A stretch of DNA of 64,000 nucleotides from Lophius americanus (lineage: Eukaryota > Chordata > Actinopteri > Lophiiformes > Lophiidae). Position 1 is the first letter of the stretch. The number at the start of each line of letters is the position of its first letter. This document shows positions 24,250-39,239 of this stretch, in pieces. The notes beneath the pieces are model-generated. The model did no database searches, was not told where the DNA came from, and worked only from the letters and a program-made list of their open reading frames with translations. The DNA lies in NCBI GenBank assembly GCA_037951165.1, contig JBBDHG010000161.1:867501-931500 (forward strand), in the 5' to 3' direction. The position numbers and the translations under genes are program-made.

Positions 24250-26735
24250 TGCCCCTCTGTTCTACTGTTTATGCAAAGGAGGTAAAATTGGGGATCTGAA
24301 TCATCTCACCTCTAGAACAGTATAATATGTAGCAACAGATGTGAACCCACACAAATGCAAAGGGCGTGTTTGACACTTTGACAACATATTATGTGTGCCG
24401 CCCATATATACAAGATGATAATTGCAACGAATAGCAACAAGAAGTAAACTCAAACAAGAGAATCATTTAAAATGTCTTCTAATTTTGCTTGCGGAGCCCA
24501 AGCTCTCTATTTAAAATCACACACTGTCACAGCCCTGTTCCTGTTGTAAAAAAGGCTGTTGTGTTGAATAAAGGGAAACGAGTTGTGTTGAATAAAAGGA
24601 AACGAGTAGGAGGGACTGGCGCGTTAACATTGCATTTTAAGTGAAATTCACAACTGGGAGTCAGAAAGTTATCACCAAAAACTAAAAGAGGATAATCAGT
24701 TGGAAATATTGTCATTTTGGGTAGACAAGTTCACAAGTTCGGCTTTAGTCTGCTTAGCATATGAGCAGAGGACAAGATTGACCACCATGTAACAAAGAAA
24801 GTCAATGAAAATTGTATTGTTATTTTAGTGTTTACAAGGCACTAATTCATGCATGTACAGAATGTCAAGTTATACATCACGCCTCTTTTTGTCTATGCAT
24901 CACACTGACAGCTATCAAAACCGACTGGGGTTATTTGACGCCTTACTTTTGTTCAGTGTAAATACACCAAGATGCCATAAACAAGGGTCTTTGTTGCAGG
25001 GGTATCACACGATATCTGTATTAAAAGTGTTGGATACGGCACCAAATATTGTCTCTCGTAAGTTTGAGATGTGGATATATATATTTATATATAGTGTGTT
25101 TTTCTCTCTCACAAAGATATAACAAAATTAATTGCATGTGTAACATTACTCTGTGACACCAACATTCATGGTACAGTTTACTATACCATGCCTAGTGTCA
25201 ATTACTGTTAGAAATTACTTAAATACTTTGCAGCCATTGAGAATCAAGCATTAACTGAGACCATGGTAAAAAGATGTTAAGGGCAAACAACAGGATAAAC
25301 AAAAAGCCTAGTCTTAACTGTTTGTCTGTGGACGAAAGAGATAGATCAAAGCTAGCAGAACCCACAAGTCTGTCTGAGTAGGTTTATATAATTCACATAA
25401 ATACAAACACTTGTTCTTCATAAATCAAAATGTGAATCGTCCTGGAAGAAACAACTCACAATGCAGTGTTTAAATTTACCGTTGGAAGGCCAAAAAATCT
25501 AGAGGGCGAGAGACTCAGATTGTGGGAACAGTTGGATTCCTGTCATAGCTGAGGAGTGAGCATCTTAGGTTCAGGTGTCCCTGAGGTATCACTTAAGGTA
25601 CATAAGGAACCTGCTGGCATCACATTCAGAGTTTCGTAAGCACATAAAAAATAAATTAATGATATAACACATGAAATGTAATATATTTTCAATTGAGTTT
25701 GTCAGAAATGATGAATTGTTTTATTGCATGCTATTTTACGCATGTTTTGCACAGCATCCCACATTTTAAGTAATTGTGGTCTCATTTTCGAATACGGTTG
25801 AATGATAGCGCTTGGAGGGTGTTCTGTTTAGCATCTGTCTTTGTGAAAATGGATTCAACATCTGGACATACATATTGGCCATAATTGGCCAAATACCATT
25901 TATGGGTCTAGTGTGCTGATTCAGCAAATGCAGTCATCTGCATCATCTCCATCTTCTGAGCATGTGGCGCAATTGTTAATCTCCTGTTACAGTAACTCCC
26001 CTCCCCCCACCCCTTCCTCATAACCCCTACCCTCCACACACACACACATTCCGCTTACCTCAGATCCGCTCTTTCCTAACTATTGCCTCAAAGAACTCCA
26101 AGTCTGTTCCATCCATTGCAGATTCAGAAGCTGGTTTTTGAACTTAATACTTAAAATCTAACTAAACATTCCATTTCTGTAATTAAACTAAACAGACTGC
26201 TGTTATAACTAAAGGGAAACTAAAAATAGCCAGTACTAATATGTATTGCAAAGATTAGATCAACTTAATGGGATTAAGATTCATAAAAACCGCCAATAAT
26301 GTGTTAAAGGTACTTAAGAACATCAATTACAAATAATCCACACAGATGATGAAAAGAACTGAGGGACAAAAAAACCAAGTATAAAATATACATATTGGCC
26401 ATAATCTACATTGAATTGCTAATCATGCTAATTAGCATTGCAATATGCCAATATAGACACACAGTGCCTAGATTAGGATCCAACATACACTTTTTAAATT
26501 ATATTTCTAGCACATATTAGATGCATCACATGCATATGTTCCAAAAAAACAAATGTGTACTAAATGCCCTATGATAAACATCTTCCATCATGTACACACT
26601 TTCTTTTACTAAGTCAAGGATGGACATGGCGTAACGTTTGCGAGACTTCACATAGGCGAGATTCAACCTAGCAAAATATTGTTGACAGACTGAGGAACTA
26701 AAACAATAATAACAGAAACCCAAACATTATATACC
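24250..26735. other. Intergenic, no gene recognised
   Basis: AT-rich DNA with a short CA run near 26036. The phrase ATACATATTGGCCATAAT occurs at both about 25868 and 26388, hinting at a minor local duplication or repeat. No coding domain seen. Confidence 0.5.
24558..24605. repeat. 24-bp tandem duplication
   Basis: Two adjacent 24-base units beginning GTTGTGTTGAATAAA and ending GGAAACGA differ at a single base. Confidence 0.9.
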
Positions 26736-26739
26736 ACAC

Positions 26740-28440
26740 AGCGCTGAGTTCAAGACTTAATCTTCATGGCAATTTAGACCTTGGACCCAAGGTGGATTCC
26801 TTCACCTATTTGGAAGATGTCATTGACCGCTACTACAGTTCCTGCTCTGCAGTCATGGCTTCCACTCCTGAAACGCCGAAGGATGACAACAACCAGGCTA
26901 AAAAAAGAAAGAGTGATTACGGACACCGAGGATCACGAAACCACTTACAATAAATGAATAGACAGTACTTGGCATTATGCACGCAATCTAATATTCAAAG
27001 GAAACCTTGAAAATGGCCCAACGGAACAGCCAGGTTTCCTCATCAAAAACCTAATGCTCTCAAAGCTGATAGTCCACTAAGAAACCATTACAAAATCACT
27101 TTTCCACCGCGTCCACAGACCCAAGGGTCCCTCTAGTAAAAAGCCCCGTCCCATCAGCGCTTAATTAGGGAAGGACAAATATTAAGACCTCATTAACGGT
27201 AAGGCTAGAGAGCAGAGAGGAAGAAACGTTTGTGTCAAGGACCAGTTTCCGAGGGAAATTAAGAAACCATGAAAATCATGAAAGAACAATGGCAGAATTA
27301 CAAAAGCACATTGTGGTTGATAAACTTTACGTAGAAGAGCTGCGGAAAAACTGCCTGTGTACCAGACTCCATGGTTTTTCTCAGTCTTCTCAATAGTAAG
27401 AGAAGATTAATTAACATATAAGGTATCCTCCTCCGGTTTAAATCTACACATCTCTGAGGGGTGCAAATAGCACACGCATAGACAAACATGAATGCTCACT
27501 CTCACACACAAACTCACTTAAGGCACGCATGCACCTCATTCTGTCTTTTTGTACTTGTCATGGGGTTTCTGTAATGTATATATCTGTCATGTCATTTCTT
27601 TTGTCTCATTGTCTTGGTTTCTGTTTTGTTGTGGTTGTCCATCCTTGATGTTATCCAGGTCAACCCCAAAGATAACTATTACACCCACATACAGAGCAAC
27701 TGCCCACATGCAAATGAAAACTAAACCCTTTTTTTCCTTATGTCTCCCTTGACTATGGTATCATGGAATCTACACGCCATTCGATAACAGAGAACGATAA
27801 TTCTAGAATATCATCAAATTAAAGGCGGATATTTGCCTCGTATAAGAAACCCATTGATACAAATCAGAAGAAAACTATCTAACTCTGCATCTTCGGTCTT
27901 GTGGATGACCCTGGCGGGTGATGGCTGGATCACTCTGACCTCCTCCAGTGGTGTGGCGCGGGTCTGACCCCTTGGTTCTGGGTGGGTGGAGACATACACA
28001 CATATCCGCCCACGCTGGGGTATGGTAGGGACTCGTTTTAAGGACGGAGGTTGGACTGCTTGCTTATCAGCGATGGGGCGGGGGGCCTGTGTTGCAGTCG
28101 CAGTCCGATGTGTGCCCCACGCTGTCCATGGTCCCCCCCTCCACTCTGGTTCGCTGCATCCTTGGGGATCAATGGGTGACTTTCCAGGGACTTGGGCTTC
28201 TTGAGTTTTGGGTTTGGATCAAACTGCATGTATTTTTGAACAATGGTTCTTACCAGTCTTGGCTTAAACTCTAAATATACATGCAGACAGATTAAAACAT
28301 TGTTTGTTTCCAAGGAGAATATGCAGTATATAAGTATATACAAATGTAGTGTGAAAGAAGTATGCGTGTTAAGAATTTACAAACACATAGTTGCCAGGAT
28401 ACATACATGTACACTTATACTTTAGGCAATTCTTGATAGT
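26740..28440 (+). mobile_element. L1-like LINE with large internal deletion
   Basis: The start of an ORF1-like reading, MASTPETPKDD, is near 26855. An ORF1 C-terminal-like part at about 27105-27360 has HRVHRPKGPSSKKPRP, a KAREQRGRNV block and KEQWQN, with stops between. The beginning of an ORF2 endonuclease, VSWNLHAI, is at about 27763. The sequence then passes near 27890 into G-rich 3' UTR-like DNA running to about 28440. Almost all of ORF2, including the RT, is missing. Assignment to the L1/Tx1 group rests on motif order and remembered fish L1 3' ends. Confidence 0.6.
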
Positions 28441-28669
28441 TAGACAAAAATGCATTTTTCATGATGGGACTTGAGCCATTAATTAGACCAAGCCCAGAGT
28501 GTGTAGTAGAATGTGTACATGGTGCGTATATGCTTGTGTTTCTGCATTCCAAGAAAACGTAGTAAAGGACCAGTTCTGAACTTAATGCTGTACCTTCTTC
28601 ATATTTAACAATTGGGGGATTTCTGCTTGCAGGGGTCTTAAAGGAAGACACATCATAATTTTTTCCTAA

Positions 28670-29050
28670 GGGTTTATATATTCCCTTTTACAATATCTGT
28701 GCAACATTAAAATTGATGTCCTTCGTTGTAAGTGCATGGGAGAAAGCTAAAAGATATCTGATGCGGGCCAGAATAGCAGTGTAAGAGTTTGGTGAAATAT
28801 GACATCTTTCAGAAAAGCACTTGAAAGTATCAGATCAAAATTTGTTTAGTTTGGGACAAGACCAAAAGAAGTGGCCCAGAGTTCCTTCTGCTGATTTCCT
28901 TTTGGAAAAGAAACACGCAGTAATGAATCGTCTGAAGAATTCTAAATCGAATAAGTTTGTGTCTGGAATTTATCTAGTAACTCTGAATGTCTTCAAGGTA
29001 ATTTCCCCATCCCCAATTGCCAATTGTCGTGCCAAGATCTTTTTTTTCCA
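28670..29050 (-). pseudogene. L1-like ORF2 C-terminal fragment
   Basis: The - strand reads GTLGHFFWSCPKLNKF, then a stop, then SDTFKCFSERC, near 28890-28805. This matches the conserved Leu-x-His-x-Phe-Trp-x-Cys-x-Lys-Leu pattern near the end of L1/Tx1-type ORF2 proteins. Stops are present. Its orientation is opposite to the L1-like element just to the left, so it is either a separate insertion or an inverted part of it. Confidence 0.6.
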
Positions 29051-29099
29051 AGCAATCTTTAAATATTGACTGGAAACCGTGAAGATATCAACAAATCAA

Positions 29100-32000
29100 G
29101 AAAAGACTGTCTTCAAGTTTTGGGCCTGATTCATAACCAGATACAACTCAGTGGTGCTGGAAATAACTGATTTTTGCAGGTATAATCTCTGATCCTGAGG
29201 TAACAGAAGACATGTGTATCCGGGTGTGTATGGACCTTGTATAGAGCTGCACAAATCTGGCAAATGTACTAGGAGGATAGTAGAAATGGATTGTGTCTTT
29301 CTTCGTATGTTAGTTTGTTGTGCTCAACCAAAACATATAATGAACACAAACAAAGAAGGGAAAAATGCTGACAAAAAACAACCCGTGCATGTGGACTGGT
29401 CTTGGTTTCAACAATTCTGTTTGGTCTATTTCCAACTTCTGTTAACGTTTAGGTCAAGCAGATCAAGCAATTTATAACAGTTGCTATATAATTGGCCTCC
29501 GATGTAACAATATGAAGACAAAAGGATAAAAATATGAATGTAAAAGTAAATGTAGATGAGCCAATACAGGAACAGGAAAGTGGCAAAGATACTTTTTATA
29601 TGAAAGTCTGCTATTGTGGCGATACCCTCATTTTTCCAATGCAAACAATTACTATAAATACGTATTGTAAAGTGTGTAATTAGGTGAAATAAGGAATGCA
29701 CGACTATAACAAAGAGAAGTGGTTTCCGATCCATCTTTTAGATTTTCCACACATTGTCCACTGTTTCAGGTTTAGCTCATTCATTTGTATTCTCAATAAT
29801 TTATATAACCATCATAATCCTTCCTGCTGATTTCTGTAAATAAAACTAAAACCTGCACTACATTTGGATATTAACCTACTTTAGGTACACAGTTCCATTC
29901 TTTATCACAGAGAGGTATTTGACCTCTATCTTGAAATGAAAGATTTGAAAATATTTAAATTAATTAATCTTCAACGAAAAAATATCCAAAATTCACACCG
30001 CAACTTAAGCTGAGAATATAATTTGGATATTGTAAAATCAATAAATTGGGATTGATTGATTGTAGCTCTTGAAAAGATGATTTTGCAGTGCAAAATGGCC
30101 GCTGCTGCTCCATTTTATTATAATGTTTATTAGAATGTTTTAATGCAGTTAAAATTTATATTTTTCGATATTTTCTGACTTTTTATGTCTTTTCAGCTGA
30201 TTAATCCTCATTACTATGGTTAAATGCTACAATAATTATGTAGTACCATTATGACTAACTAACATTTACTTACAAATGTGTGTACGATAGAGACAAAAAG
30301 TTTGACTTTAGGAAAATTGGGATTCAGACTAAGCATCTGCTGGTTTCATTATTGTTGCGTGTGACTGTCTGCTTCTTTATGAGGGCAGCTCATTTAGATC
30401 AAGAGGCTGATGAAGGTGGAGACTGTTATATGTTAAACAGCTGAATCATCATTTAGTAGACGTTGGTAGAAAAAAGAAATTTATTGTCCTCTGTTCTTTT
30501 ACTTTGAGGTGATTTTACCTCTCTCTCCTCACGCCTCCTTCCTTGCCTAAAGTAAAACCGTACCAGAATTATTACCTAAACCGTAACTTTTTTCTCCCAG
30601 CAAGACAACAGAAATGTTTCATGGAAGAAAAGGTTTGTGTGCTGCGCTTAAAACTTGCTTTGAGAAATGACTCTTTTGTTGTAAGGCTGAAAACCAGAGA
30701 TGCATTCAAACCTGCATATTTTTACCTTCAACAAACTTTGCTAGATTCCTGGAAGTTGGTCCAGGTTCATCCGAGGACAAAGCAGATCTGGGAAAACAGC
30801 CCTTTTTCTGCTGCTTACTTACTGAGGTGGCATGTTTCCAGAAGCCACAACTGAGGAAGCATCGTAATGACTAACCCACAAAACAGATTTATGTTAACTT
30901 TCAACGCTGACTCCTTCTCTTTCAAGTAACTGATATCCTTCTAGCTGCGCTGAATGGAATAGTGGGAAAAACTCTACCTCTTCTCCATCGTTGCTTCACC
31001 TTCCATGACCCTGTCGAAATCAAAGAGCACTGGAGTTCCCGCTCAACTTGAATGAACCTTAGCTGCCTGCCCTGTGGGCCGTTTAGCAAGCCAATAAGGA
31101 CACATGTTTTAATAAACCATCTGATCTTGTTTGTCCCATCCCTCACTGCATGATTTAAAGCAACATTGCAGTTTGGACTTTTATTTTACTTACAGATCAA
31201 CAAGAATCCAGTCACAAGTTCTAAAAAGGAAATCCCTCTTTGCATGAATTTAGAGAGAGGCATTTTAAATGAATAACGGGTAAGTTAGAGACCGAAAGGA
31301 TTTTAAAATTTGCCAGAACCAATCTTTTTTTGTTTTATTCTAATATCCTCAGTATATTTCTATTATGTTCTTGATACAACCAGATTAAATAATTTAAATT
31401 AAAATATATTTTCTAAGACTCAGTGTGAGATGTTCGAGGTGCACCAATATTCACATTTTTGCTTCTCGTAATGAAAAGGATTACAGTACATGCACGTTCA
31501 AAATCTTCGGCACACACAACATTCCGCTGCAAAGCAAATTGAGCACTCCCTAAACCATCGCCTGAACGTCGCTGATCACTACATGACGCTGCTTCTGCAT
31601 AATCCTCCTGGATGAAGTACAGACGTGTTATATCAGCAGTAAAAGAGTTTCACTAATTTACAAAAGATAGCAGAAGTAAAAACAGAATGTCTGGAGGAGC
31701 AAAACTTGACGAGATTGTCCCTCACAACGGATCTTCACCTGTTGTTTGGAAGTTTGAAATCATCCATCCTCAACTCAGACGTCTATCTATATTCATGTCC
31801 ATTTTTCATTTGAAATGACTCCAAAAGGCGTTAGACTGAAAATGTAAAGTTTCCTGTTTTGATCCCAGGTTTTTGGTATTTCCCCTTTGGATCAATAAAT
31901 TTTGACTAATAGTAAAATTACCTAACAGAGACATAATTTTACTATGTTGTGTATAACTGTGCATGATCAATGATGGTTACATTATCAGTATAATTGTATA

Positions 32001-35000
32001 ATGGCGGTCGTGTATAGCGTCACTGCATTCGTGCGGTTCACAAAGCCTCGCTTTAACCATCATCATTTCATATGATTTATCTAATGAACACCATGAGTAA
32101 TGAAGAGAGAGAGGAATCATATGGACCCAAGGTGTATGACTCCCCTCGTGCAATTATTTTCTAAATTATGGTGTGTGACACACATAGAGAAGGTTCCACA
32201 GATGTCAAGTACTGTACTGAGACCACTAACTTAACGTCCAGCAGAACATTGGAGCTTTAACATGAGCCTGATGATTCATTACATAACTGAATCATCATGA
32301 TAAATAATTACGACCTCATTATTTATTAAAATAATGGGTATTACCAGTTGGTCGATAATTGTGCAGCCCAACTAAGTATTAGTTTAACTGTTTCGCTCTG
32401 CTGTGAAACAAAACAACATTGTAATTGTAGCCAAATACAGTGAATATATGACACCCAAAGGGAAAGAGAATTTTGCATTAAAAAATGGAACTATAAATGA
32501 AGTGTCTGAAATCGAGGCTTAAAGGTGAAGCGTGTGAAATTCAATGACATCTAGCAGGGAAGTTTCAGATTGAAACTTATTTTACACGTTTGTCACACCC
32601 ATGGCTGTTGTAAGTAAGTGTCTTTCTCTGGGTCTAAGCACAGATAAAAGCAGGGGAAAATGTGTGTGTTTGTGTGTGTGAGTGTGTGGGTGAGAGTGTG
32701 TGAGTGTGAGACTGAGTGTGTGTGCCCTCATGTCTCACGCTGGGACCTGCAGTTATGCTACTGGGTGGCTGGTTTGGGTTAAGGTGATCTCTGATCCCTC
32801 CTTGGTGGCCCTGTCTGGCCAGTCTTGTTTTGAGTAGAGAGGCTGGACTGGGCCACCAGAGATGCTCCACGTCTCCCCCGTGACTCAAGATAAGAAGTTA
32901 CAGCGGTAACATAATACCATAACGATATATTGTGTATTTAACAGAACTTATCACTATTTTTAGCCATAATTTCAGTTCATTTAACTATACTCTTTTCTTT
33001 CTTCGTCAACACGCCTCATTTGTTACACTCTTCAGAACTATAACAAACATGTATACACAAACACATTTCCAACGCAGATCGGATTTCACCTAATTCTTAT
33101 CATTACCCCCTAATAAAGTACCTACTTCATCTCACTTCATATTTCACGGTTCATGTGTCATCATTTTTATGTTTTTTTTGTTGTTGACTATATCACATAG
33201 GTTACCCACAATGCCACTTAGTAAGGTAGTGGATTCTGCAATTAGTCATTCAAAAGATTAATAATTGCTAACTGGGATTTATTGCTTCTTCTTTTTTTTT
33301 TTTACATTTATGACTGTAAATCATGTTTCATTGGGAAGAAGAGGGTTTTGGAACTGTTGGCTGGACAAAAGAAGCAACTTGAGGATATATGTTTGGGCTC
33401 GGGGTTTTTTTCTTTTGCATATAAATGAATCAATTATGGCAAAATATTGTAAATAATTGTAAGTGGAAGCTCTACTGACAACCTTACTGGAAGGTTAAGC
33501 AAAAGTTGTGGGTGTGATATCCTTCATAACTAAAGAAATTTCATGTAATAATGTTATTATTGTCTGTGTTAACCTTGGTAGACTGAGGAGTCTTATGGAG
33601 CTGACAAGAAAATCGTGGTGTAACTGGGGTGTTTTTGCAAAGCCATCTAATCCTTACATAACAAACACTTTATCAATGGGTGTGGGACTCTGCCAAGATT
33701 GCGCTTAAACAGAATCGGAAACAAGGTGCAACCCTGGCAGAATCCAAGCCCTATTTTGAGTGAGATAATTCTCCTGGGGGATTATATCTACTACTCACAG
33801 TATCTTCGAAACTCTGTCTTCAGGCAAATCTAAAAAGGAGTCAGCGTCTCCGATTGTCTCTGGCCTTATATGCACTCCGCTGCTAATGAAGATGGTGAGC
33901 ATGTCTGCCCATGTCCCCATGTGGCTTTTCCACTGCTGCCTGTTTGAGCTTATTAGAGGTGCCCGTCTGTATGCACATCGATGCCAGTCCTAAAGACAGA
34001 TGGTCACATGACATGGTGAGTGTAAAAACCTTAAACACACACAACCTCACTGTCCCTCTTTGTGTCTCTTTCACTCCCTCATTTTGTCTCCCTGTCAACC
34101 ATCCACAGCTGCTCTGAAAATTGTCCATTGATATTATTAGTCATTTTTTTGTGTAATCCTGCATAGTCAGTTTGAATGTTGTTGATATTCTTATTACAGT
34201 GTTATTACATTCAATGTATATTAATTAAATGTATTCTGCTGTAGTGCAATTTGTTTCTATATATTTTTTTGAAGGATCAATGCAAGAACATTTATTCTAA
34301 TTGATTTGGTGGGTAGAGGTGAAATAAGCCTTTTTTTTTTAACAGGCTTGAATTCTTAATTTTACATATCAAAATAAGGTTAATGTGAGGAGGTTTACTG
34401 TATGTGTTTACCAAAAAACACCTCCCCACAGCACTGCTGTCCTCATAAGGTCATTGTGCACTCAACAGTGTTTAATAGGATGTGTTTTCTGCCCTGAGTT
34501 GTCTCTGCGGGATACTGCTAAAGCAGTGGGACAAACATCAACTGGCAGCATTTGTGATGCTGGACAGGAAGGTGAAGCAAAACACTGGTGGCTAAGATCT
34601 CAGAAGGGCAGAAGAGGCTAACAAACTGAAACATTAACTCAGAAGCTCTTTAAAACGTGATCGGTTGTGGGTTGAAAAACATGGTTAATGTCATCATAAT
34701 TTAGAAAAAAAATGATAACAATTTAATAATTGATCCTCCATTCATTACAGTCTGACATACGCAGTACAACATGTGAAATTATTTATCTGCATTCGACCTA
34801 TCTCTGAAGGAGCAGTGAGATGGGATTATTATTATATGGAAGTACAATTACCAAACAAGCTGAGAGGCTACTAAGGCAGTATGTAAAAATCAATCAATTC
34901 ATTTTAAAATAAGTCAATATCTAAGTAATTTTGCCTGTAAAATGGTTATTATATATTATATTGCATAGTCAGACGTCCTGTCCGACAACCAAGCTTAAAC

Positions 35001-38000
35001 AGGCAGAGTGCTGCAAATTGATACTATATAAGAGAAACATTGGAATAGCTTATTTTCAGTTGGCAGAAAAATTATGTCTGGATTAAAATGCTTAAAACAT
35101 TTTTAAGTAATTTATATGCTGTGATTGTGATAATTACACATTATCACGATGTTTTTCTATCAGTAACGAAGAAATCAATTTTCTAAATAATCGTTTAACC
35201 TTTGTATTCAAATTCAACCTTGTGCAGTTGATCTGAGGATGCCTACAACAAAATGTGTGACAAGATTTATCTCGGGCCGATGAGTGACATGTGCTGATAT
35301 ATGAGACCGACATGCTCCTTTCTGGTTTGGTGCTTCAATTAGAAGCATGGACATGAGGTTAAAAAGCATGATGTTCCTTGTTAACCTTACTAGTTCAAAA
35401 CCAACAGACAGCGAGAGTAAAAAAAAAACCCAGTATGTATGATTCATTGAGCATCTTCTCTACACAACCCTGTTAAATGTTTCTTGTCATATATTCCCAA
35501 ACTAGTTTTGTGTAATGCCTCAAATGCTTGCAGTGGAATCCATCATTGAGAGCTTTCCAAATGGAATCTGGAATGTTGCCAAGGAGATGATAATACATTT
35601 CAGGTTAATGTGAATATGGACCTGTTATAAGACAACAGAGGTTCTGTGGAAGGTTTTATTAAAAGGCATGTTTTACAGGTGGTTAGTGAACTGATCACAT
35701 CTGTATTCACCTATTAAAATTTCATTTAAAACATTTAAGTTTAAGTTTTATCTAAGTATTTTACTCAACATTAATTGGGATGATTTGATGAAGGTTTTTA
35801 AATCACATGCTCAATGTGGACTGAGAGAAATTGTTAATAAGTCATTAAAACTTAATTCATGAATTTCTAATTCGCCTTTCTCAATCATACTTCACCCACA
35901 GTTTGAATTGAAGTTTTATATTTTTCTCCCTACCTGTCTTCTTTCCCATATTTCCCCCTCCAAACAGCCTGCTCCCAGTAACCCTCTTCTCCTCTTCATT
36001 ATTGCCTTGGCCGTGTGAGACCCCCTGGTGAATCCTGGCATCACATTCCCATTTCAAGGGAATGAAAATGCAGCACTGGTCTGTGCCATCAGTTTATTAT
36101 GTCCCCCCCCTTCATCTGTCTGGACGCATTAAGATGAGAAATGAGAATCTCTGCAATACCTCCCGCTTGAATCAGTCCTAGCCCCCGGTGGCTGCATTTG
36201 TTGGCCAGTTCATGTCCTGCATTAGACAAGAAGGACCAAGGGAGAGATAAAGATGTAGTTAGAACAAGAGTGAGAGCCAGAAGATAGTGACAAAAGATAA
36301 CCGTTAGAGAGAGAGAGCGGTGGAGAGAGAGTGGCTTTTTCTTTTCTTTTTTTTTGGAGAACACAGCCTGTTTGGATTTGGTGACCTTGTTTCCTATGGA
36401 CACAGCATAATAAGTTGTCTGTGAACCAGTGACCACTCAAATAAAGAATCGATGGAAGACAACCAAGACGAAGGTGAACGATGAAATATTTACGGAAGGA
36501 TTTTGTTTAAATAATTCAAAAAGTTATTCCGGGTGTGCAAGTGTGATCTTATGTTTTGAGGTCTAACCTGCTGTGTCACAACACCTTGTATACGTTAAGA
36601 TACCACGGTCCATTAGAATAGCTCAGGCCTACTGCTGGTCCGACTGAAGGACAACACTTCCCAGGTGCCTCAATTTCCAAGTAGAAAAGAGTCAGCTAAG
36701 AGGGCATACAGCTGTGCGTCACAGGTGCTTAAGTAATGAAGGGTAGTAGATAAAGTCATGAACAGGTATATCAGCGAGTATTAGGGGGAGCAGGAAGTAA
36801 TTACTCGGGTGAAATGCAGCTCCCTATTTGTTCAGATTGACCTTAACTAGTAGGGCACCCCGTCCAGAAGCCAATTATACATCAAGCACGGGGAGAAGAA
36901 GACAACAGGATCTATGTATGACATGAAAAGTACTTAAGTGCACTTAAGTACACAAAATTACAAAAGTGCAGGTCCGGGATGGACTTTGTGAAAATACAGC
37001 ACTCCAAAGGTTGGAAGTTTGAGTCAGCAACTCGATTAGGTCCAGGCCTCAAAAGCACTGTGGTTAAGAGTACGGAAAAATTGGGGCTTCATTTAAAAGT
37101 TGATAAATACGTCATGATTCATGACTCATGTTTCAAGTCACTTCAGACTCACTACAGACCATGGGTTTCATGTATTTTTTGAATCGGACAAAAAAAAAAC
37201 ATTGAATTATGCCTTATCTCCTCAAACAGCCATTGAAATACTATAGCAATATTATATTTTTATTATCTAATATGGTTGGCATTTGGTCAAAAGATAATCT
37301 ATACTGTTTTGAATCAGCCATATTTAGGCAAAATTTAAGATGAATGTTTGTATTTAGACAAATTGCTAGAAAATTGGAGTTAAAATGAATAACTACAGAA
37401 TAAATATTGTACCTTAAATTACTTCTGCTATTTAAGCCTACAAAAGAGGTGATATTGAAGCCTTTTAAAATACCATATGCAATTTATAAATGGCAAAAAC
37501 ATCCCCTATTAAATATAGTCTAACAAAAAACATCTTATATGAATCTATTGGCTTATGCAGCTGCAGTCATATGAAATCTACTAGCACATAAAAATCGTAT
37601 AGTTTCCATGAAGGTGGGCGTCGCCGCTAGAGCACGAGAACAGGAGTGATCACTTAATGGGGGGAGGATGCTCACATGGAGAGTAATTATGCACATGGAT
37701 GAGCTCATGTGATCGTGTTGAGATATAAGAATAGCTTTAGAAAAAATAGAAAATAGAAAAATAAGATGTGTTGAAAAGTCAAAATGATCTCATTAAAAAA
37801 ATAAAAACATAAGCTGGAACAACAGCTAATTGTTATTTTACCAACCATAAAACCGCATTAAAAAGATGTCACAAATGGAAATATGGTAGTCCCAATTAAT
37901 TATATTTTTACTTTTGATAATAATCTAATTTAGATCTTGGATGAATATGAGGTAAACAAAAACTGTTCCACAATTACTATAGAATGTCACATAGTAGACT

Positions 38001-39235
38001 TTATAACTTCACTACGAACCAACAGATCCCTTTAACTGGATTAAATCCAAAATTAAACTTCTAGTAAGACATGTGCACAACAGATGTCTTGTGTGTTGTA
38101 AGTTCTTAGTAAAACGCTTTAATCAGCTGCAGTTTTTGTTTCTGAAAGTAAGGTGAGAAATAAATAGAAATATATTTAAATTATAAAATAATTAATAAAT
38201 TATTATTTATAAATATATCATATTTTATACATATATTTGATGAGTGGTGAGTGTTAACTTTCGAACCTGCTAAGACTTTGCATATATGTAGTTTCTATTT
38301 GTATTTCAATAAAGACAGACATTGAAGAAAAGATGAATGATTTATTAGAAAGTCTTTAGCGGTCAGACTTTGGGCAGACTGTGTTTCAAAGATCTCTGCC
38401 CTGAGCAGCATCATTGAATATCCCCCTTTGGAGTCTGGATAATGGTGGTGGTGGCTGATGACTCTGCTGAGATTGAGGGTGTGCAAACCTGCATCTTGCT
38501 GAATCAAAATACAATCATATTTAAAGGCAGCGAGCTGATGGTGAAGGGCTAAGCCTGCAGGTAAATAAATATAAATCGATGCCCCAGATCTTGAAGCAAG
38601 AATCGAGACTGAGCATGTATGAGAGGGGAGTTTAATAGCGTGGTATGAGCAGTGACAGTGGCGTGAATGTGCAACATGAAAACATAAATAGGCTCATTCT
38701 TAATGTTTGACTGTGCAGCCACAGCAGTTCAACATGAAATAAAACAGACGATCAACTCCAAAACTCAAGAGTTTCAAGAGTAAACAATAAATACCACTCT
38801 TAAAAGACTTCCCTCCATAAAATATCTTACAAAGTTCTCCAAACATGCATTTCAAACATACCCAACAAATTAGTGTGAAACGTTGTGTTCCAAATCGTTG
38901 CATCCTGTTCTGACAGTCTGGTTATACAAGTCCCCTTTCAAGCTGTGATTCCATTTTTAATGTGTTTGTGGAGGAGGTGAGAGGCTTTATACAGACTAAA
39001 CACCTACCTACGTTTCACCTAATGTGTTTGAGCTGTTTGAGAGGACAAGAGGGGATTCAGAAGTTTCAGCTGCTGACTATTGAACGGTATGGCTGATTGG
39101 GAGCATGCTGAATGAAGATAAAGCTGTATTTATTTCGTTCAGAAAATTATTTTGGATACTCTGCTTAGATATTTGGGGCAAAGTAAGCTTAAAAGATCCA
39201 TAATCCCTACAATTTAGGTTGTAGTAATACCAGGT
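29100..39235. other. Gene desert, no exon recognised
   Basis: About 10 kb of AT-rich DNA. Open frames such as 30543-30854, 34385-34621 and 36089-36436 show no domain, splice context or plausible composition. A GT-rich tract lies at 32658-32730. A stretch of more balanced composition at about 35930-36240 looks unlike its surroundings and could be a conserved non-coding element, but I cannot test this. Confidence 0.5.
32658..32730. repeat. GT-rich microsatellite
   Basis: Imperfect (GT)n with GA interruptions; not coding. Confidence 0.8.
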
Positions 39236-39239
39236 GGTA

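Noticed and set aside
30543..30854. 103-codon frame
   Set aside because: No domain or homology I recognise, and no splice or promoter context in a gene desert.
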